Of a stretch of 7,546 bases of DNA, positions 1-7,336 are shown in pieces. Position 1 is the stretch's first letter. Each line of letters opens with the position of its first letter. Where the stretch lies: assembly GCA_900553675.1 (NCBI GenBank), contig USEH01000105.1:1-7546 (forward strand). The letters run 5' to 3'. The notes beneath the pieces were generated by a model. The model had not been told where the DNA came from and searched no databases. It saw only the letters and a program-made list of their open reading frames with translations. The position numbers and the translations under genes were made by a program. Source of the stretch: an uncultured Ruminococcus sp. (GTDB taxonomy: Bacteria; Bacillota; Clostridia; Oscillospirales; Ruminococcaceae).

Positions 1-2011
1 ACCAGTTACCGCCCTCAAGAACTTCTCCTGTCTGAATATCGGTCCACTTGCCGCGAGGCAGATAGAACTGAGCAGTACCCTCCTCGTTGAATACGGGAGC
101 GATAAGCAGGTTATCACCGAACATATACTGTCTGTCAAGAGGTAAGCAGGCAGGATCGTCGCTGTATTCCATAACCATAGCTCTCATCATAGGAACGCCC
201 TTTTCGTGAGCCTTTACTGCGTTAGCGAACAGATACGGCATCAGGCGACCCTTGAGCTTTGTGAAGTGACGCAGAACGTCGCACGCTTCTTCGTCAAAGT
301 TCCACGGTACTCTGTATGAGCTGTTGCCGTGAAGTCTTGAGTGTGAAGACATAAGGCCGAATGCAGACCATCTCTTGTATAAGTCGGGTGAGCCTGTAGC
401 CTCAAAGCCCGAAATATCGTGGCTGAAGTAGCCAAAGCCTGATAAGCAGAGTGAAAGTCCTCCACGGAGCGTTTCAGCCATTGATTCGTACTGGCTGAAG
501 CAGTCGCCGCCCCAGTGTACAGGGAACTGCTGACCGCCGGCGGTTGCGCTTCTGGCAAACAGGCAAGCCTTGTTTTCTCCGTAGTAGTCCTTTAAGACCT
601 CAAAGACCGTCTTGTTGTAAAGATATGTGTAGTAGTTGTGCATTTTAATCGGGTCTGCGCCGTTGTAGTATACAACATCTGTCGGGATTCTCTCGCCGAA
701 GTCGGTTTTAAAGCAGTCAACGCCCATTTCACACAAAGCGCGAAGCTTTTGCTGATACCACTCGCAGGCTTCGGGATTGGTGAAGTCGACAATAGCCATT
801 CCCGGCTGCCACATATCGCACTGGAACACAGAGCCGTCTTTATTGAGAATAAAGTAGTCGTTTGCAACGCCCTCGTCGAACAGCTTTGAGCGCTGACCGA
901 TATAGGGGTTTATCCAGACGCAGGTTTTAAGACCCTTGTTTTCGTGCAAGCGCTTAAGCATTGCAGGCGGGTCGGGGAACTGGCGGGTGTCCCACTCAAA
1001 GTTGCACCACTCAAATTCCTTCATCCAAAAGCAGTCGAAGTGGAATACCGAAAGGGGAATGTCGCGCTCTGCCATGCCGTCTATAAACGAATTGATGGTT
1101 TCCTCGTCGTACTTGGTGGTAAACGACGTCGTCAGCCAGAGTCCGAAGGTGTAAGCAGGGGGAAGAGCGGGCTTGCCGGTGAGGGTGGTGTAGTTAGAGA
1201 TTACCTCTTCAAGATTTTCTCCGCCGATAACAAAGTACTCAATGCTTTCGCCGGGGACGGTTATTGATACCTTTGAAACGGTGTCGGAAGCGACTTCAAA
1301 GGAAACGTTGTCCGGGCTGTTAACAAATACGCCGTAGCCGTTTGAGGAGGCATAGAAGGGTATCGACTTGTAGGACTGATCGCAGCAGGTTCCGCCGTCG
1401 GCATTCCATGTCTGCACCGTCTGACCGTTTTTGACAAACGGGGTAAACTTTTCGCCGAAGCCGTAGATATACTCGCCGACTCCCAAGGTAAGCTGCTCGC
1501 GCATGTAAGAGGTATGCGGGTCGGCGGGGTACGCCCAGAAGGTGTCGTCGATATGGGTGTCAATCCGCCTTTTAGCGCGGCTGTTAAGCTCCTCGATGTA
1601 GGAAAGCGCTCTGTAGCTTCCGCCGGTAAGGTGACGGTCGCCGTAATAATACTCAATTCCCCAGTTCTCCTTGGAGATAACCACCTTGGTTTTGCCGCTC
1701 AAAAGCTCGATAGCCTTGTCGGTCTCGGTGATAGTGGGCTTGTAGCCGCAGTTTTCGTTGAGAACAAATTCGGGACCGCAGTTAAGAGTTCCCTTGTAGT
1801 GAACCACGCTTACCTTTATGACGTTTTCCTGCGTTGAGGAAATAGTCATTTCAAGGTTGGGTCCGCCAAGGGTCTGCCCTCTGTTCCAGATGTGGGTGGG
1901 TGTTACTAAGATTTTCACCGAGGTCTCGGTGATTTCCGTTTCATACGCCTGCGAAGCGTAGTTTACGGTGTAGCCCTTTTGATTGAGCCAGTAGCCGTCA
2001 GAAAATTTCAT
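1..2011 (-). CDS. yicI: GH31 alpha-xylosidase, YicI-like (C-terminus outside window)
   Basis: Retaining glycoside hydrolase family 31 enzyme that should remove non-reducing alpha-1,6-linked xylose from isoprimeverose or xyloglucan oligosaccharides in the cytoplasm; there is no signal peptide. My minus-strand translation gives 670 codons, open to the window edge. It opens MKFSDGYWLNQKGY, and E. coli YicI (772 aa, from memory) opens very similarly. The nucleophile motif FKTDFGERIP places the catalytic Asp at residue 437, and HWGGDC places the acid/base Asp at 503. Their 66-residue spacing equals that of YicI D416/D482. FDCFWMK, WINPYIGQ, SHDISGFE and SSHSRLHG are also present. Roughly the last 100-120 residues (C-terminal beta domains) are missing only because the window ends. 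I chose the ATG at 2009-2011, with AAAGG at 2021-2025, over the in-frame ATG at 2018-2020, which touches the Shine-Dalgarno sequence. It lies 23 nt after the CapA-like gene and is probably co-transcribed with it. Substrate is inferred from family; other alpha-xylosides are possible. Confidence 0.95.
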   Translation of the reverse strand, partial: MKFSDGYWLNQKGYTVNYASQAYETEITETSVKILVTPTHIWNRGQTLGGPNLEMTISSTQENVIKVSVVHYKGTLNCGPEFVLNENCGYKPTITETDKAIELLSGKTKVVISKENWGIEYYYGDRHLTGGSYRALSYIEELNSRAKRRIDTHIDDTFWAYPADPHTSYMREQLTLGVGEYIYGFGEKFTPFVKNGQTVQTWNADGGTCCDQSYKSIPFYASSNGYGVFVNSPDNVSFEVASDTVSKVSITVPGESIEYFVIGGENLEEVISNYTTLTGKPALPPAYTFGLWLTTSFTTKYDEETINSFIDGMAERDIPLSVFHFDCFWMKEFEWCNFEWDTRQFPDPPAMLKRLHENKGLKTCVWINPYIGQRSKLFDEGVANDYFILNKDGSVFQCDMWQPGMAIVDFTNPEACEWYQQKLRALCEMGVDCFKTDFGERIPTDVVYYNGADPIKMHNYYTYLYNKTVFEVLKDYYGENKACLFARSATAGGQQFPVHWGGDCFSQYESMAETLRGGLSLCLSGFGYFSHDISGFEATGSPDLYKRWSAFGLMSSHSRLHGNSSYRVPWNFDEEACDVLRHFTKLKGRLMPYLFANAVKAHEKGVPMMRAMVMEYSDDPACLPLDRQYMFGDNLLIAPVFNEEGTAQFYLPRGKWTDIQTGEVLEGGNW

Positions 2012-2034
2012 GTTGACCATCCTTTCGATTTATA

Positions 2035-3297
2035 TTATTCTATTGCAAGATACTCTTCGGGAATATATGAAAGCACCTTTTCAATATTTTTCATCGACAT
2101 CTCGTCGCAGCCATGAGCTTTTACAAGCTCCTCGGTGTAGGTGCAGTAAGGCTCGATGTGAATGTTGGAGTAGTTGGCAGTGTACTGGGTTATTATCGGA
2201 ATCGCCTTGGGATTTTCAATGGTAACCTCGCCGGTTTCCATGTTCTTGACGATATCCAGATCGCCGATTATTCCCACAAGCTGTTTATACCGCGACTGCG
2301 CCGAAACAAAGTTTCCAAGGCAGTAATAAACAAATCCCTTGCTTCCGTCCGGCTTATCGTGATATTCGCACTTTTGCGCGGTGTGGGGCTGAGTGCCTAT
2401 TATAAGGTCGGCGCCCCATTCAAAAAGCTTTTCGGTGACGTTCAGCTGGCTTTCGGTCTGCTCGTTTATAGTCTCCTTGCCGTAGTGAGGGGAGATTATA
2501 ACAACGTCTGCAATCTCGTCGGCAAGCCGCACCTGACGCTCGATCTCTTCAAGCTCGGAAAGATAGACAAGCCTGCACTTTGAATCCTCCGGCAGGGAAA
2601 GACCGTTGGTATGCTCCATATATCCCAAAAATGCAAGAGTGATGCCGTTTACCTCCATGGTGCGGATATTGTCCATATCCTCCTGATCCCTGTAAGCACC
2701 GTATCTTATGATGTTTTCGTGCGAATCCCAGTAGTCAAGGGTAGCCAGAAGTCCGGCTTCGCCCTTGTCAAGAACGTGGTTGTTCGACAGCGAGAAGACG
2801 TTAAAGCCCAGGGATATCATATGCTCGCCCAGATCGGTAGGAGAGCAGAAGAGGGGGTAGTCGCTCGGCTCAAATTCGTCGGTGACAACCGTTTCCTGAT
2901 TTAAAATTGCAACGTCCGCGCCGGCGATATATTTTTCCACCTTTTCATAGACGTATGAAAAATCGTAGCCCTCCAAGCCGTTTTTCTTTGCCCGCCTTGC
3001 CGCCTGATTGTATATCGAGCGGTGGATAAGATTGTCCCCCGCGCAGACAAGATGGATTCTGCGGATGTCAGGCTCCTTGGGCTCGGGTGGCAGGGTTTCC
3101 TCTTCCGTGGGCTGAGAGGGCTCCGTAACATCCCCGACAACATTGTCCGGCTTGTTTACGGGTTTTGGGGTATTCTCCGACTGGGTAGTTGATTCCGTCG
3201 CCGGAGACGGCGGGGCGATGTAAGTATCTTCAACCTTTGAGCAGCCGCTGAGTATTACAACGGCAGACAACAAAACAGATATGATTTTTTTCGGCAT
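2035..3297 (-). CDS. CapA-family (poly-gamma-glutamate synthesis-type) metallophosphatase-like lipoprotein
   Basis: Predicted 420-residue lipoprotein on the outer face of the membrane. Residues 1-19 form a lipoprotein signal peptide: basic MPKK, hydrophobic IISVLLSAVVIL, and lipobox LSGC with Cys19. Residues about 25-78 are a Pro/Thr/Ser/Glu-rich linker that would act as a wall spacer. Residues about 79-420 are the CapA fold (calcineurin-like metallophosphoesterase superfamily). Visible motifs are CAGDNLIH (D88, H92), NQET (N133, E135), SNNHVLDKG (N173, H174, D177), SPHYGKE (H271), IIGTQPHTAQ (H305) and YCLGNF. I prefer the ATG at 3295-3297 because GGAAG lies 7 nt upstream and the lipobox is then correctly placed. 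An in-frame ATG at 3325-3327 lacks a ribosome binding site. The gene has its own promoter and is followed closely by the alpha-xylosidase. The real substrate is unknown: despite the family name, no capB/capC partners are visible and a role in polyglutamate synthesis is not supported here. Confidence 0.88.
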   Translation of the reverse strand: MPKKIISVLLSAVVILSGCSKVEDTYIAPPSPATESTTQSENTPKPVNKPDNVVGDVTEPSQPTEEETLPPEPKEPDIRRIHLVCAGDNLIHRSIYNQAARRAKKNGLEGYDFSYVYEKVEKYIAGADVAILNQETVVTDEFEPSDYPLFCSPTDLGEHMISLGFNVFSLSNNHVLDKGEAGLLATLDYWDSHENIIRYGAYRDQEDMDNIRTMEVNGITLAFLGYMEHTNGLSLPEDSKCRLVYLSELEEIERQVRLADEIADVVIISPHYGKETINEQTESQLNVTEKLFEWGADLIIGTQPHTAQKCEYHDKPDGSKGFVYYCLGNFVSAQSRYKQLVGIIGDLDIVKNMETGEVTIENPKAIPIITQYTANYSNIHIEPYCTYTEELVKAHGCDEMSMKNIEKVLSYIPEEYLAIE

Positions 3298-3351
3298 ATT
3301 TTCACTTCCAAGTAAATCTGTCAACATAGTTTTATTCGTTTGATTAAATAC

Positions 3352-3380
3352 AGTATATCAAAATTGCAGATGTATTTCAA
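3352..3380 (-). promoter_or_regulatory. SigA-type extended -10 promoter for the CapA-like/alpha-xylosidase unit
   Basis: Read on the minus strand, a -35 box TTGAAA (3375-3380) and a -10 box TATACT (3352-3357) are separated by 17 bp. TGA immediately precedes the -10 box, giving an extended -10. Predicted transcription start is near 3345, about 48 nt before the chosen start codon at 3297. A perfect 14-bp AT palindrome (3394-3407) lies just upstream of the -35 and could serve as an UP element. Promoter called by eye. Confidence 0.75.
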
Positions 3381-3393
3381 TAGAAAAATTCTT

Positions 3394-3407
3394 ATTAATA
3401 TATTAAT
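3394..3407. promoter_or_regulatory. AT-only 14-bp palindrome upstream of the CapA-like gene promoter
   Basis: ATTAATATATTAAT is a perfect inverted repeat centred about 23 bp upstream of the -35 box on the minus strand. Its position fits an UP element or an activator site. Its composition, A and T only inside an AT-rich intergenic stretch, makes a chance palindrome quite possible. Confidence 0.3.
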
Positions 3408-3418
3408 TTTTGAAATGC

Positions 3419-3456
3419 AAACAGAAAACGCCGGTATCAAAAAACGATACCGGCGT
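3419..3456 (-). terminator. Rho-independent terminator of uxuAB
   Basis: ACGCCGGTATC (3428-3438) and GATACCGGCGT (3446-3456) pair perfectly over 11 bp around a 7-nt loop. On the minus strand the hairpin starts 11 nt after the uxuB stop codon and is followed by TTTTCTGTTT, a U-rich release tract. AAACAG (3419-3424) and CTGTTT (3462-3467) could extend the stem outward. The plus-strand side has no immediate T tract, so it acts mainly on uxuAB, insulating the CapA-like gene from uxuAB transcription. Confidence 0.92.
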
Positions 3457-3467
3457 CAAAACTGTTT

Positions 3468-5066
3468 TTAATCCAGATATTCCTTCAAGGTCGCCCTTAC
3501 AGCACCCTTGCCGGATATCTCCTTTACGAAGATTTCCTCAATCAGCTTATCCATGCCAAGCACGCAAAGGTTGCTTCCGAAGATAGTCTCGTTGGAAAGG
3601 ATATCCTTCAGCTGACCCGTGTAGCTTTCGGGCTTGCCAAGCTCGATTCCCGCAAGCTTGGAGCAAAGCTCGTCCTTAAGCGGGTCGGCGGATATCTCAA
3701 TCGGCTCGCCGTTGTCGTCCACTCCCAATAGGTAGCGAAGCCAGCCTGCTATTGCAAGGGGGATAGCCTTAAGCTCGTTTGTCTTGCCGAGAGCGGCATA
3801 GCTCTTGATGGTCTCGCCAAAGCGTATGCCAACCTTTTGGCTGGTGTCGGTGGCGATTCTCTGCGGAGCGTCCGGCATGAAAGGATTGGGCAGACGCTTT
3901 TTAACAACCTCGTCGATAAATTCCTTTGGCGAGATGATTCCGGGGTCGGTGACAACCGGCAGACCCTCAACATAGCCCAAGCGGTTTACAAGCTTGGTAA
4001 GCTCGGCATCCTTCATTTCCTCGCATATAAGGGTGTAGCCAAGCATACAGCCGTATACTGCCAAAGCGGTGTGCAGAGGATTCAGGCAGGTGGTTACCTT
4101 CATGCGCTCGGTTTTGTTTACGGTGTCGCGGTCGGTGAGGTATACTCCCGCCTTTTCAAGTGCAGGTCTGCCGTTGGGGAAGCTGTCCTCAATGACAAGA
4201 TACTGCGGCTGTTCGGCGTTTACAAACGGAGCGATAAATGTTTTCTTGGATGTGATAATCGGAGCGATATCCTCCATGCCCATGTCTTCAAGCATCTTCT
4301 GAACCTTTTCGGAGGGGCGGGGAGTGATCTTGTCAATCATGCTCCACGGGAAGGCTACAACGCTTTCATCGCTGATGTAGTCGATGAAGCCGGTGTCAAC
4401 ATGACCCGCTTCAAGCCAGCCGTTTGCAATAGTCATGACCGACGATCTGAGCTTTTCGCCGTTGTGCGAGCAGTTGTCCATGCTTACAAGTGCAACGGGA
4501 AGTCTGCCTGCCTTGTATCTCTCATAAAGCAGACCTGCAACAAAGCTCATGGCGTGTTTAGATTTTCCGGGACCGTTTGCAATGTCCTCCTTGACTACCG
4601 GCATAAGCTCGCCTTGGGTGTTCTTAACGGCGTAGCCCTTTTCGGTGATGGTAAAGCTTATCATCTGAAGACTGGGCTCGGTGGCTATCTGACGGAAGCG
4701 TTCCATGTAGTTTTTATCGGACGAATCTGCTTTCAAAGCCTCGCATACGGATGCCAGAACCTCGGATTTAACCGAGCCGTCAGCCATCAGGGAGACGTTC
4801 AGGGTGAGATTGTCATGCTCGGTGAATATTCTGTCGATGATTTCAAAGTCGAAGGTGTCGGCGGCGATGATACCGGTGCTTTCGATTCCGGCGTTCAGCA
4901 ATGAATCCTGCAGGCTTGAAATAAAGCCGCGGAAGATGTTTCCGGCACCGAAGTGGAGCCATGTCGGATTGACGCGCGTGTTCTCGCGAATCGCGCCGAT
5001 ATTGTATTTAGGAAGGGTGATTTCGCCCCAGCCGTTATTATTTAAATCGGATAAATTAAGCTTCAT
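3468..5066 (-). CDS. uxuB: D-fructuronate reductase (D-mannonate oxidoreductase), mannitol dehydrogenase family
   Basis: NAD(P)H-dependent reduction of D-fructuronate to D-mannonate in the cytoplasm, the step before UxuA in glucuronate breakdown. The 532-residue protein has the polyol-specific long-chain dehydrogenase layout. An N-terminal Rossmann nucleotide-binding motif LHFGAGNIFRGF spans residues 37-48. DNCSHNG (197-203) is family-typical. The catalytic segment runs K323, N329, H332 within MKVTTCLNPLH. A C-terminal substrate-domain signature, NPFMPDAPQRIATD, spans 394-407. It is about 45 residues longer than E. coli UxuB (486 aa, from memory). The catalytic Lys-to-Asn spacing appears one residue longer than in that enzyme. 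Start ATG 5064-5066 has AAAGGA 7 nt upstream. It follows uxuA by 19 nt and ends at a strong terminator, so it is the last gene of uxuAB. Tagaturonate reductase (UxaB) or another polyol dehydrogenase is the alternative; the uxuA pairing favours fructuronate. Confidence 0.9.
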   Translation of the reverse strand: MKLNLSDLNNNGWGEITLPKYNIGAIRENTRVNPTWLHFGAGNIFRGFISSLQDSLLNAGIESTGIIAADTFDFEIIDRIFTEHDNLTLNVSLMADGSVKSEVLASVCEALKADSSDKNYMERFRQIATEPSLQMISFTITEKGYAVKNTQGELMPVVKEDIANGPGKSKHAMSFVAGLLYERYKAGRLPVALVSMDNCSHNGEKLRSSVMTIANGWLEAGHVDTGFIDYISDESVVAFPWSMIDKITPRPSEKVQKMLEDMGMEDIAPIITSKKTFIAPFVNAEQPQYLVIEDSFPNGRPALEKAGVYLTDRDTVNKTERMKVTTCLNPLHTALAVYGCMLGYTLICEEMKDAELTKLVNRLGYVEGLPVVTDPGIISPKEFIDEVVKKRLPNPFMPDAPQRIATDTSQKVGIRFGETIKSYAALGKTNELKAIPLAIAGWLRYLLGVDDNGEPIEISADPLKDELCSKLAGIELGKPESYTGQLKDILSNETIFGSNLCVLGMDKLIEEIFVKEISGKGAVRATLKEYLD

Positions 5067-5085
5067 GATACTGTCCTTTCACATC

Positions 5086-6165
5086 TTATGAGCGGTGAGC
5101 CTTGTCGATAGCTTCCCAGAGACCGTTTAAGTAGCAAACTCCCAAAGCTCTGTCATAAAGACCGTAGCCGGGGCGTCCGACCTCACCCCAGATCATTCTG
5201 CCGTGGTCGGGGCGGATATAGGTGTCGGGGCAGGTCTCATAAATTGCCTTCATTATTTCGTACATATCAAGGTCGCCGTCGCTTGAAAGGTGGCTGGATT
5301 CGCAGAATACCCTGTCCGAGCCCAAGTGCTTAAGGTTTCTAACGTGCAGACAGCCGATTCTTCCCATCTTGCCAAAGTGGCGGATAATAGACGGAACGTC
5401 GTTAGCAACGTTCGAGCCGAGCGAGCCGGGGCACAGGCAGAGAGTGGTGCAGGGGCTGTCAACAAGTCTGACAATCTTGTCGTAGCCCTCCTGAGAGTGG
5501 GCAACTCTGGGCAGACCGAATATTGGCCATCCCGGATCGTCGGGGTGGCACGCCATAACTACTCCGCATTCTTCACAGGTGGGGATAATGCCCTCTAAGA
5601 AGTACTTGTAGTTCTCCAAAAGCTTTTCTTCGTCGATGTCCTTGTAGAGGTCTAAAACCTTTTGCAGGTCGGCAAGCCTTTCGGGCTCCCATCCGGGAAG
5701 TGAGAAGCCGTTGCAGTTTTCGGCAGTGCGCTTTACGATGTCAACAGGGGAGAGGCTTCCAAGCTCCTCTTCGCTGAAATACATACTCGTCGAGCCGTCG
5801 GGATTCGGGCGGGCAAGGTCGGTTCTGAGCCAGTCTAAAACAGGCATAAAGTTGTAAACTATGCACTTAACGCCATACTTCGCAAGATTTCTTATTGTAA
5901 TGCAGTAGTTTTCTATGTATTTGTCCCTCGTCGGAAGACCAAGCTTGATATCCTCGTGGACGTTTACGCTCTCGATAACCTCGCATTCAAGACCTGCTGC
6001 GTGAACCTCGTCGATGTAGGACTTGATTTCCTCCTCCGTCCACACCTCGCCGGCTGCCTTATAGTCTAAAAATCCCATAAGACCGGTCATGCCCGGGATC
6101 TGGCGGATCTGCGATAGAGTTACGCTGTCGCTTTTAGAGCCGAACCAGCGGAATGTCATTTTCAT
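5086..6165 (-). CDS. uxuA: D-mannonate dehydratase
   Basis: Dehydrates D-mannonate to 2-keto-3-deoxy-D-gluconate, using a divalent metal in a TIM-barrel active site (cytoplasmic). The 359-residue protein begins MKMTFRWFG, the conserved family opening (RW[FY]G), and matches the short Bacillus-type length rather than the 394 aa of E. coli UxuA. Likely metal and catalytic residues are H207 in ACHPDDP, C245 in CLCPGSLG, H274 in HVRN, and D320-H321 in RPDHGR. The start is ATG 6163-6165 with AAAGGAAG 7 nt upstream. The reading frame stays open 33 codons further, but that stretch covers the promoter and lacks family similarity. First gene of uxuAB; it ends 19 nt before uxuB, and its promoter faces the divergent eda-kdgK promoter. 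Confidence 0.96.
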   Translation of the reverse strand: MKMTFRWFGSKSDSVTLSQIRQIPGMTGLMGFLDYKAAGEVWTEEEIKSYIDEVHAAGLECEVIESVNVHEDIKLGLPTRDKYIENYCITIRNLAKYGVKCIVYNFMPVLDWLRTDLARPNPDGSTSMYFSEEELGSLSPVDIVKRTAENCNGFSLPGWEPERLADLQKVLDLYKDIDEEKLLENYKYFLEGIIPTCEECGVVMACHPDDPGWPIFGLPRVAHSQEGYDKIVRLVDSPCTTLCLCPGSLGSNVANDVPSIIRHFGKMGRIGCLHVRNLKHLGSDRVFCESSHLSSDGDLDMYEIMKAIYETCPDTYIRPDHGRMIWGEVGRPGYGLYDRALGVCYLNGLWEAIDKAHRS

Positions 6166-6201
6166 ATAAAAACTTCCTTTCATTAATAATATACAAATAA
6201 A

Positions 6202-6218
6202 GCTATCATAAATATAGC
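6202..6218. promoter_or_regulatory. Candidate operator: GCTAT-N7-ATAGC interrupted palindrome over uxuA -10/start site
   Basis: Five-base arms GCTAT (6202-6206) and ATAGC (6214-6218) are spaced by 7 nt, giving a 17-bp dyad that overlaps the uxuA -10 box (6211-6216) and the predicted start point. That is a repressor-like position. The octamer AAAGCTAT that includes the left arm recurs at 6274-6281, inside the spacer of the eda promoter, so one regulator could touch both promoters. Short arms in AT-rich DNA make this tentative, and no regulator gene is in the window. Confidence 0.35.
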
Positions 6219-6239
6219 ACGATACATCAATTATTTCAA
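6211..6239 (-). promoter_or_regulatory. SigA-type extended -10 promoter for uxuAB
   Basis: On the minus strand a -35 box TTGAAA (6234-6239) and a -10 box TATATT (6211-6216) are separated by 17 bp, with TGC just before the -10 as an extended element. The predicted start near 6204 leaves a leader of about 39 nt before the uxuA ATG, which is too short for a riboswitch. Confidence 0.75.
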
Positions 6240-6268
6240 GACATTTTTTCAATTTTAATGGCAAATCA

Positions 6269-6296
6269 TTGACAAAGCTATTTTTTGAAGTATAAT
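6269..6296 (+). promoter_or_regulatory. Consensus SigA promoter for eda-kdgK
   Basis: Perfect -35 TTGACA (6269-6274) and perfect -10 TATAAT (6291-6296) with a slightly short 16-bp spacer. The predicted start near 6303 gives a leader of about 37 nt to the eda ATG, with AAGGAG at 6327-6332. Two perfect hexamers suggest a strong promoter that would need a repressor to be conditional. The facing uxuA -35 box is 29 bp away. Confidence 0.85.
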
Positions 6297-6304
6297 TAAT
6301 TTGT

Positions 6305-6316
6305 AAAAATATTTTT
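6305..6316. promoter_or_regulatory. 12-bp A/T palindrome at the eda transcription start
   Basis: AAAAATATTTTT is a perfect palindrome beginning a few bases after the predicted eda start point and ending 23 nt before the start codon. It sits where a roadblock repressor could bind, but it is an A-run followed by a T-run and may be chance. Confidence 0.2.
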
Positions 6317-6339
6317 CCTAACTGATAAGGAGAGTTGAT

Positions 6340-7299
6340 ATGTCATATTCAGAAGTAGTAAAACGTATTCACGATTTGGGCATACTGCCGGTTATCGCGA
6401 TTGAGGACGCCGACAAGGCAGTTCCGCTTGCAAAGGCTCTTTGCGAGGGCGGACTTCCCGCTGCGGAGATAACCTTCAGAACAGCCTGTGCCAAGGAAGC
6501 TATCATGCGTATAAGAAAGGAGCTTCCCGATATGCTGGTGGGAGCGGGAACCGTTCTTACCAAGGAGCAGGTCGACGACGCACTCGAAGCCGGAGTTGAG
6601 TTCATTGTTACCCCCGGATTCAATCCCGAAATAGTAAAGTATGCTATTTCCAAGGGCGCAATCATCATGCCCGGCACAGCCACCCCCGGCGAGATGGAGC
6701 AGGCTATGAGCTTAGGTCTTGAAATAGTAAAGTTCTTCCCCGCTGAGCAGAACGGCGGCGTTGCAAAGCTTAAGGCTGTTGCGGCTCCTTATTCAAAGCT
6801 TAAATTCATCCCGACAGGCGGAGTAAACGCAAATAATCTTGTTGACTACATAAAGTTCCCCAAGATAGTTGCCTGCGGCGGAACATGGATGGTTAAAAAG
6901 GATTTAATCGAGGCTGAAAACTGGGCTGAGATAAAAAGGCTCACCGAGGAAGCTGTAAGAAGCATGCTTGGTCTTGAATTTGTCCACATGGGAATCAACT
7001 GCCAGAACGAGGACGAAGCTTTAAAGGCGGCTGAGCTTATCAAGGCTATGTTCGGCTTCGACTATGCAAACGGCAATTCCTCCATATTCACAATGGGCAA
7101 ATCGGTTGAGCTCTGCAAAACTCCCAAGCCAGGAAAGTTCGGTCATATAGCCATCGCTACAAACAGCATCGAGCGCGCGGCGGCATACTTCAAGGCAAAG
7201 GGCTTTGAGCTGCTGGATGAGTCCACCATCTCCAAGGGAATGGTTTACTTCAAGGATGAATTTATGGGCTTCGGCGTTCATCTTGTTCAGAAAAAGTAA
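6340..7299 (+). CDS. eda: KDPG/KHG aldolase with fused C-terminal VOC (glyoxalase-fold) domain
   Basis: Cleaves 2-keto-3-deoxy-6-phosphogluconate to pyruvate and glyceraldehyde-3-phosphate, the last step of the hexuronate pathway; a 4-hydroxy-2-oxoglutarate aldolase side activity is usual in the family. Residues about 1-210 form the class I aldolase barrel: catalytic E43 in EITFRT, GAGTV (68-72), TPGFNP (91-96), PGTATPGE (111-118), Schiff-base K131 in VKFFPAE, and phosphate-binding PTGGV (158-162). Eda alone is about 210 aa; here residues 212-319 add a complete single VOC domain of two beta-alpha-beta modules. The candidate metal ligands are H216, E257, H269 and H314, the last where glyoxalase I has Glu. 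The fusion is continuous in frame, with no stop or internal ribosome binding site at the junction. Start ATG 6340-6342 has AAGGAG 7 nt upstream. kdgK follows after 37 nt. The aldolase role is firm; the VOC role is unknown. Confidence 0.95.
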   Translation: MSYSEVVKRIHDLGILPVIAIEDADKAVPLAKALCEGGLPAAEITFRTACAKEAIMRIRKELPDMLVGAGTVLTKEQVDDALEAGVEFIVTPGFNPEIVKYAISKGAIIMPGTATPGEMEQAMSLGLEIVKFFPAEQNGGVAKLKAVAAPYSKLKFIPTGGVNANNLVDYIKFPKIVACGGTWMVKKDLIEAENWAEIKRLTEEAVRSMLGLEFVHMGINCQNEDEALKAAELIKAMFGFDYANGNSSIFTMGKSVELCKTPKPGKFGHIAIATNSIERAAAYFKAKGFELLDESTISKGMVYFKDEFMGFGVHLVQKK

Positions 7300-7336
7300 T
7301 TTATACGTGTAGACAAGTTAAAAAAGGAGTAATAAT

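Noticed and set aside
1514..1837. Plus-strand and other-frame open frames inside the alpha-xylosidase region (241-1837)
   Set aside because: The continuous 670-codon minus-strand GH31 frame, with both catalytic Asp motifs, explains the region.
2113..2583. 156-codon plus-strand open frame opposite the CapA-like gene
   Set aside because: Antisense to a well supported lipoprotein gene, with no domain; a shadow frame.
3319..3324. Perfect TTGACA on the minus strand downstream of the CapA-gene promoter
   Set aside because: The sequence 17 bp further on is AAATAT, a poor -10 box overlapping the start codon; the promoter at 3352-3380 is far better.
3298..3327. Upstream in-frame ATG adding 10 residues to the CapA-like protein
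   Set aside because: No Shine-Dalgarno, only about 18 nt from the predicted transcription start, and it would put a non-basic extension ahead of a well formed lipoprotein signal.
3349..3357. Small palindrome ATACAGTAT over the CapA-gene -10 box
   Set aside because: Arms of only four bases in AT-rich DNA that largely consist of the -10 box itself; too weak to call an operator.
3837..4904. Long 355-codon plus-strand open frame opposite uxuB
   Set aside because: It is fully antisense to a gene with clear family motifs; its translation has no recognisable domain and looks like a codon-bias shadow.
6166..6264. 33-codon upstream extension of uxuA
   Set aside because: It covers the -10 region and ribosome binding site, and the family opening RWFG fits the downstream ATG.
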